8,598 nucleotides of DNA from contig JAPPKI010000122.1 of NCBI GenBank assembly GCA_028820035.1, forward strand, positions 1-8,598. The letters are read 5' to 3'. Position numbers and translations under genes: made by a program. Below, one piece after another: positions 5,099 to 8,598 of this stretch (within the stretch, counting starts at the first letter, position 1; every line of letters starts with the position of its first letter). The stretch comes from a bacterium (GTDB lineage: Bacteria > Actinomycetota > Acidimicrobiia > Acidimicrobiales > Bin134). The notes beneath the pieces are model-generated. The model saw only the letters and a program-made list of their open reading frames with translations. It did no database searches and had not been told where the DNA came from.

Positions 5099-5461
5099 CT
5101 ACGCCGCTCCGTCAAAAGAAATCGTTCCCGCGTCGGTGTCGATCACAACCGGGGTGCCGTCGGCGGGCTCTTCGCCGTCGAACACCACCCCCATGAGGCA
5201 GGGGATCTGGAAGTCCCGGCTGATGATGGCCAGATGGCTCTCGATGTCGCCCGACCGGCACAGAATCCCGGCCAGGTCGGCCTCAATGGGAGCCAAGAAC
5301 GTGGCCCCGGCGTCTTTGACCAGCGCCACCGTCTCCAAGGCGACGTCGTCCCCGGCGTCGAGCACCGCGATCACATCATCCGGCGTGTCGAAGCGCATCA
5401 GCCGACCCTGGCCGGAGATGCCGGAGAACACCGGGCTGCCCCGGCCAACTACATCGCCCAT
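5099..5461 (-). CDS. Stand-alone PEP-utilizing-enzyme mobile (phosphohistidine swivel) domain
   Basis: This 120-residue protein is a complete swivelling phosphohistidine domain of the PEP synthase/pyruvate phosphate dikinase family. It has the glycine-rich start GRGSPVFSGISGQGRLM (6-22), LAPIEADLAGILCRSGDIES (56-75), and H76 followed by LAIISRDFQIPCLMG (77-91), which corresponds to the family motif around the phosphorylated histidine (GG.TSHAAI.AR...P...G). In the large enzymes this domain carries phosphate between an ATP-grasp domain and a second active site. Here both other domains are absent and no ATP-grasp gene lies in the window. The ATG at 5461 fits the domain start. Its place between the alcohol dehydrogenase and OB-fold genes suggests a role in the same pathway, for example phosphorylating or activating a substrate with a separate subunit, but this is inference. 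Confidence 0.82.
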   Translation of the reverse strand: MGDVVGRGSPVFSGISGQGRLMRFDTPDDVIAVLDAGDDVALETVALVKDAGATFLAPIEADLAGILCRSGDIESHLAIISRDFQIPCLMGVVFDGEEPADGTPVVIDTDAGTISFDGAA

Positions 5462-5499
5462 CAGAAATCTGCCACTTGGTGTTTCGCTGACACGCCCAT
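5461..5499 (-). other. Twelve-codon bridging ORF, likely for translational coupling
   Basis: The 37-nt gap between the dehydrogenase and swivel-domain genes contains an ORF for MGVSAKHQVADF that fills it exactly. Its ATG overlaps the dehydrogenase stop (TGATG) and its own TGA overlaps the swivel ATG (TGATG). The 12-mer TTCTGATGGGCG occurs at both junctions, 38 nt apart, so the spacer may have arisen by a small duplication. A ribosome could pass through it by termination and re-initiation. I do not claim a functional peptide. Confidence 0.3.
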
Positions 5500-6581
5500 C
5501 AGAACTCGATCACCTGGCGCACGACCTCGCCATTGCGCACCGCTTCCAGCGCGGGGTTGATCTCGTCGATGGTGATGCGCCGGGTGATCATGCGCTCAAG
5601 GTCGAGCTTGCCGCTCTTCCACAGCCGCAGCAGCCGGTGGAAGTCGGTGCGGACATCGGTGCCGCCGTAATAGGAGCCGATCAAGGTCTTCTCGTTGTAG
5701 AAGAGCTCGAAAGCGCTGAACGACACCATCTCCTCCATGCGGCCCACACCCACGATGCAGCAGGTGCCGCCCCGGCGGGTCATGTCATAGGCGGTGCGCA
5801 TCAAGGCAGGAATACCGACGCACTCCAGGGAGTAGTCGAATCCCTCGCCCCCGGTGATCTTGTTCTTGGCATCCTCTAGATCTTCGGGCAGCACCGCATG
5901 GGTGGCGCCGAAGGAGATGGCCTCATCCAGCTTGGCCGGGTTCTTGTCCACCGCCACGATCTCAGCCGCACCGGCAATCCTCGCCCCTTGGATGGCGGCC
6001 ACGCCCACGCCCCCGGCGCCAAGCACCACCACCGACGAGCCTGGGCTCACCTTGGCGGTGTTCAGCGAGGCTCCGGCTCCGGTCATTACGCCGCAACCGA
6101 TGAGGGAGGCCACGTCCAACGGAATGTCGGGGTCAATCTTCACCACGCCCTGGCGGGGCATGATCAGCTTCTCGGCGAAGGTGCCCGCCCCGGCCATCCC
6201 GAAAAGCTCGGTACCTGCCTGGCGGAACTTCGTGCGAGCCATCGAAGCCAATGCGATGTTGGGGCACAGATTCGGCTGGTGGCGACCGGTGCAGTAGACG
6301 CAGTTCCCGCAAGAGGGCGACCACACCACTATCACATGGTCGCCGGGAGCCAAATCGTCCACATTCGACCCCACCTCCTCAATGATCCCCGCTCCCTCGT
6401 GGCCGAGCACCGCCGGAGGGGCCTGGGGAATGGTCCCGTTCATGGCCGACACGTCGGAATGGCACACCCCGGTGTGGGTGATCTTGATGGCCACGTCATC
6501 GGGACCCATCTCCACTAACTCGACGTCGTCACACACTTCCAAGTTGACTTCGCCGACTTCTCGCATAATCGCCGCAAGCAT
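5499..6581 (-). CDS. Zinc-dependent alcohol dehydrogenase, MDR family (class III-like)
   Basis: This 360-residue medium-chain dehydrogenase oxidises an alcohol or reduces an aldehyde with NAD(H). Catalytic zinc ligands are C40 and H41/D43 (GVCHSD), H61-E62 (GHEGAG) and C153 (GCGVMTG). The structural zinc site is C91, C94, C97 and C106 (CGNCVYC...NLC), with one residue more than usual before the last cysteine. The nucleotide-binding turn is VLGAGGVG (176-183), and D202 after the next strand favours NAD over NADP. It is closest in feel to class III/NDMA-dependent actinobacterial enzymes, but the substrate is unknown. ATG 6581 gives the usual MLAAIMREVG beginning and lies just downstream of a TACCAT box, so the mRNA is probably leaderless; earlier in-frame starts (to 6617) would lie upstream of that promoter. 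It is the first gene of the operon. Confidence 0.92.
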   Translation of the reverse strand: MLAAIMREVGEVNLEVCDDVELVEMGPDDVAIKITHTGVCHSDVSAMNGTIPQAPPAVLGHEGAGIIEEVGSNVDDLAPGDHVIVVWSPSCGNCVYCTGRHQPNLCPNIALASMARTKFRQAGTELFGMAGAGTFAEKLIMPRQGVVKIDPDIPLDVASLIGCGVMTGAGASLNTAKVSPGSSVVVLGAGGVGVAAIQGARIAGAAEIVAVDKNPAKLDEAISFGATHAVLPEDLEDAKNKITGGEGFDYSLECVGIPALMRTAYDMTRRGGTCCIVGVGRMEEMVSFSAFELFYNEKTLIGSYYGGTDVRTDFHRLLRLWKSGKLDLERMITRRITIDEINPALEAVRNGEVVRQVIEF

Positions 6582-6587
6582 CCAAGA

Positions 6588-6616
6588 ATGGTAGGCCGAG
6601 TGTGGCCCCTCCGACA
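6588..6616 (-). promoter_or_regulatory. Leaderless promoter of the alcohol dehydrogenase-ltp operon
   Basis: On the - strand TACCAT (complement of 6588-6593) fits the actinobacterial TAnnnT -10 box and ends 6 nt before the ATG at 6581, so transcription should begin at or next to the start codon. A weak -35 candidate TGTCGG (complement of 6611-6616) is 17 bp upstream, inside the inverted repeat at 6598-6619. No Shine-Dalgarno site precedes the ATG. Confidence 0.45.
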
Positions 6617-6619
6617 CTC
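6598..6619. promoter_or_regulatory. Candidate operator: inverted repeat in the divergent promoter region
   Basis: GAGTGT (6598-6603) and ACACTC (6614-6619) form a perfect inverted repeat separated by 10 bp; flanking GGCC at 6594-6597 and 6622-6625 adds partial outer symmetry. It sits directly upstream of the -10 box of the leftward operon and between the two divergent gene starts, so a dimeric repressor bound here could control both directions. No regulator gene lies in the window, and the sequence does not look like the mycobacterial KstR-type site. Confidence 0.4.
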
Positions 6620-6639
6620 TTGGCCGCGAAGCCGACCGC

Positions 6640-6645
6640 TAGCCT
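6640..6645 (+). promoter_or_regulatory. Possible -10 box for the rightward gene pair
   Basis: TAGCCT fits TAnnnT and ends 8 nt before the ATG at 6654, consistent with a leaderless start. The nearest -35-like hexamer, TTGGCC (6620-6625), is only 14 bp away, so the call is weak. Confidence 0.22.
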
Positions 6646-6653
6646 CATCAGCC

Positions 6654-7811
6654 ATGCCGCAGACCATGCCGCTGGACATCCGGGAGCTGAACCGAATGGT
6701 GGAGTTCTGGGACATCTTGGTCTCGGAGAACTCCAAACGGCGCACCGGCCTGACGTCGGGCCTCATCCCGGTGCGGGAGTACACCGGCTATTCGGGCATG
6801 GAGGCCTGGCTGCGCTGGCCCGACATCTTGGCCCGCTGCGACGAGGTGATGGAAGCGTCCGAGTTAGGGGCCAAGATGCGGGGGCCGGGCACGCAAACCA
6901 CCAACGCCCACCCTTTCGCCCTCGTCTGCATCCCTTTCGGGGGTTGGCGGGCTCTGGAGGAGCTGTCGGCCATGGGACTCACCACCCAGGTAGATGACGT
7001 GGAGGATCGGGTTCGGTTCCTCATGGACTACTGGATCCGCTGGGTGGAGCCGTGGCGGGGCGACGGCTTCCGCTCGTGCTGGGACGCGGCCGACACGCTG
7101 CGGACCTGCGACCCCGAGATCATCGACACCCTGTATCAGGCGGCCTGGCCGGTGGAGAGCGACAGTGACAATCGCACGGCCCGCCGTTTTGTGGCCGGAC
7201 TCCAGCAGTACCTCTTCCTGTTGTACCTCGACACCCGGCTGGGCACCGGAGACACCGGCCCGTACCCGCTGCCCAACGGCCGGCACATGATCGTTCGGGA
7301 GTTCTCATCGCTGGCCCAGAGCTGGATCCCCTGGAGCCACGTGGCCGCCGATGTCCCCTACCAGAACCTGGTGGTGGGCCTGGTGTTCCGGCCCGGCATC
7401 CACAACCGGGTGAACGATCTGTCCACCACTTTCTCGGTACCGGCCGACAACCTGGCCTGGCTGGAGGCCATGTCGGTGTTCGAGCCCCGGCCCGGCGGGG
7501 AGCTGGTACCGGTGGACCGGGAGGAGATGCCCGAGATCCTGGCCGCGGTCAAGAAAGCCCAGGCCGATGCCTACCGGCTGATGAACACCTGGACATTCGA
7601 GGAGAAGGTCCACAACGGCACCCATGTCTACTTCCGGGGTCTGATGTGGCCGTTCACAAACCTGCTGGGCATCGACGACGAGTTCGACTGGTCGATCCCC
7701 CACCCCCACACCGCCGAGACGGTGTGGCCGATCTTCGCCGGCGGCCTACCCGAACAAGAGGGCGCTGAAGAGGTCCCCTTTCCGATGTTCCCCCGACTAG
7801 AAAGCGCCTAG
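6654..7811 (+). CDS. Unrecognised tryptophan-rich soluble protein of 385 residues
   Basis: I do not recognise this protein. It is a real gene: the frame is long, has strong G/C third-position bias, and ends 3 nt before the luciferase-like gene, so the two are one transcription unit. It has no signal peptide or membrane span and about sixteen tryptophans. Notable segments are REYTGYSGMEAWLRWP (41-56), MDYWIRWVEPWRG (124-136), LFLLYLDTRLG (187-197), LPNGRHMIVREFSSLAQSWI (206-225), RPGIHNRVNDLSTTF (246-260) and FPMFPRL (376-382). There is no nucleotide-binding loop and no cysteine cluster. The aromatic content would suit a binding protein or enzyme for a hydrophobic or cyclic substrate, but that is a guess. 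The ATG at 6654 is preferred over 6588, which coincides with the opposite promoter's -10 box; the ATG at 6666 is also possible. Confidence 0.8.
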   Translation: MPQTMPLDIRELNRMVEFWDILVSENSKRRTGLTSGLIPVREYTGYSGMEAWLRWPDILARCDEVMEASELGAKMRGPGTQTTNAHPFALVCIPFGGWRALEELSAMGLTTQVDDVEDRVRFLMDYWIRWVEPWRGDGFRSCWDAADTLRTCDPEIIDTLYQAAWPVESDSDNRTARRFVAGLQQYLFLLYLDTRLGTGDTGPYPLPNGRHMIVREFSSLAQSWIPWSHVAADVPYQNLVVGLVFRPGIHNRVNDLSTTFSVPADNLAWLEAMSVFEPRPGGELVPVDREEMPEILAAVKKAQADAYRLMNTWTFEEKVHNGTHVYFRGLMWPFTNLLGIDDEFDWSIPHPHTAETVWPIFAGGLPEQEGAEEVPFPMFPRLESA

Positions 7812-7814
7812 CCC

Positions 7815-8598
7815 ATGAAAATAGACATGCCGCTATCTGCCGATCTGGCGGGGGTCCGGGCCCAGGCCGAGGCCTACCATGCCATGGGGGTCGACGGGGT
7901 GTTCACCTTCGAGGGCCAGCGCGACGTGTTCTTCCCTCTGCTCGCCGCGGCCGAGCACACCGGCCTCGACCTCTACACCAACGTGGCCATCGCCCTGCCC
8001 CGCAGCCCGATGCACTTGGCCTACCAGTCGTTCGACCTGCACCGGTTGTCGGACGGGAAGTTCGCCTTGGGCCTGGGTTCGCAGATCAAGCCCCACATCA
8101 CCAAGCGCTACAGCGCGGTGTGGGACCGCCCGGTGGCCCAGATGCGGGAGCTGATGGCCGCCACCAAGGCCATCTTCGCCCGGTGGCAGGATGGCGACGC
8201 CCTCGACTTCAAGGGCGACTACTACACCTTCACGCTCTCCACCCCGATTTTCGAGCCCGAGCCGCTGGAGTGGGGCACGCCGCCCATCTGGGCCGGGGCG
8301 CTGGGTCCGAAGATGACCAAGATGGTGGCCGAGACCGCCGACGGCATCTTGATCCACCCGTTCTGCTCCGAGCGATTCCTGCGCACCAAGACGCTGCCCG
8401 CAGTGGAAGCAGGGCTAGGCGCTGCCGGACGCAGCCGGGACGAATTCACCTTTGGTGTGGGGGTGATCGTCGGGTTGTACGGAGACGATGCCGATGAGTC
8501 GGAGGCCTGGCGGGTGGAACAGCTCTGCCGCTCCAACCTCGGATTCTACGGCTCCACCCCGGCCTACCGGGTTGTGCTCGAAGCCCACGGCTGGGGCG
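7815..8598 (+). CDS. Luciferase-like F420-dependent oxidoreductase (TIGR03617-type), 3' end missing
   Basis: The frame is open for 261 codons to the window edge, probably 60-80 residues short of full length. It is a TIM-barrel luciferase-like enzyme: MKIDMPLSADL at the start, VDGVFTFEGQRDVFFPL (27-43), TNVAIALPRSPMHLAYQSFD (56-75), LSDGKFALGLGSQIKPHI (79-96), WGTPPIWAGALGPKMTKM (154-171) and ADGILIHPF (177-185). The GLGSQ.KPHI and RSPM motifs are typical of the MSMEG_2256 (TIGR03617) group, which normally uses reduced or oxidised coenzyme F420 rather than FMN. The reaction is unknown; hydride transfer to or from an alcohol, ketone or activated alkene is usual. It starts 3 nt after the unrecognised gene, so both are co-expressed. 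An LLM gene (Rv3520c) also lies beside the M. tuberculosis ltp4-ltp3 cluster, though it appears to be of a different subgroup. Confidence 0.88.
   Translation, partial: MKIDMPLSADLAGVRAQAEAYHAMGVDGVFTFEGQRDVFFPLLAAAEHTGLDLYTNVAIALPRSPMHLAYQSFDLHRLSDGKFALGLGSQIKPHITKRYSAVWDRPVAQMRELMAATKAIFARWQDGDALDFKGDYYTFTLSTPIFEPEPLEWGTPPIWAGALGPKMTKMVAETADGILIHPFCSERFLRTKTLPAVEAGLGAAGRSRDEFTFGVGVIVGLYGDDADESEAWRVEQLCRSNLGFYGSTPAYRVVLEAHGWG

Noticed and set aside
4601..5560. Long + strand ORF across the OB-fold and swivel genes (319 codons)
   Set aside because: It spans three well-supported genes on the other strand and has shadow-like S/R/P-rich composition.
6588..6653. 22-residue N-terminal extension of the 385-residue protein
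   Set aside because: The ATG at 6588 lies in the opposite strand's -10 box, the extension has no family-like features, and promoter and operator signals occupy the stretch.
1..8598. CRISPR array, tRNA, rRNA, transposase or phage genes
   Set aside because: No regularly spaced repeats, cloverleaf-like segments or transposase or integrase motifs were seen on either strand; a covariance-model search would be the decisive test for small RNAs.

Overview
The window looks like a high-GC actinobacterium. The signs are a thiolase-like pair resembling actinobacterial Ltp3/Ltp4, a luciferase-like enzyme of a type that normally uses coenzyme F420, promoters that appear to drive leaderless genes, and strongly G/C-biased third codon positions. 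The class Acidimicrobiia is a guess from general resemblance; nothing here proves it.

Left part (1-1460): two type II toxin-antitoxin modules face each other tail to tail. On the + strand, a BrnT-like putative toxin (114-368) is followed by a ribbon-helix-helix antitoxin (374-655). On the - strand, a MazE/AbrB-type antitoxin (1103-1372) overlaps a MazF/PemK-type toxin (780-1106). The mazEF module lies between two near-identical stretches of about 42 bp. One (1456-1497) is the 3' end of a functional lipoprotein gene; the other (711-752) is a fragment of a related gene.

Centre (1457-6581, all - strand): a tightly packed operon read from right to left. It holds a zinc alcohol dehydrogenase, a stand-alone phosphohistidine swivel domain, two OB-fold (DUF35-type) proteins, an Ltp4-like and an Ltp3-like thiolase-fold protein, and a small lipoprotein. 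Apart from the 37-nt gap after the dehydrogenase, genes overlap by 1-4 nt or are 2-4 nt apart, so translation is probably coupled. Established work links Ltp3/Ltp4 with breakdown of C24-branched sterol side chains in Rhodococcus, and the M. tuberculosis counterpart (Rv3521-Rv3523) has a two-domain OB-fold protein beside ltp4 and ltp3. Here that partner appears as two separate genes. My inference is that the operon makes a thiolase-fold/OB-fold aldolase-type complex acting on acyl-CoA side chains of a steroid or isoprenoid-like substrate, with the dehydrogenase acting on an alcohol or aldehyde intermediate. No other steroid gene is visible.

Right part (6582-8598): a 72-bp divergent intergenic region holds an inverted repeat and likely leaderless promoters. 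A + strand pair follows: an unrecognised tryptophan-rich protein of 385 residues and an F420-type luciferase-like oxidoreductase that runs off the window.
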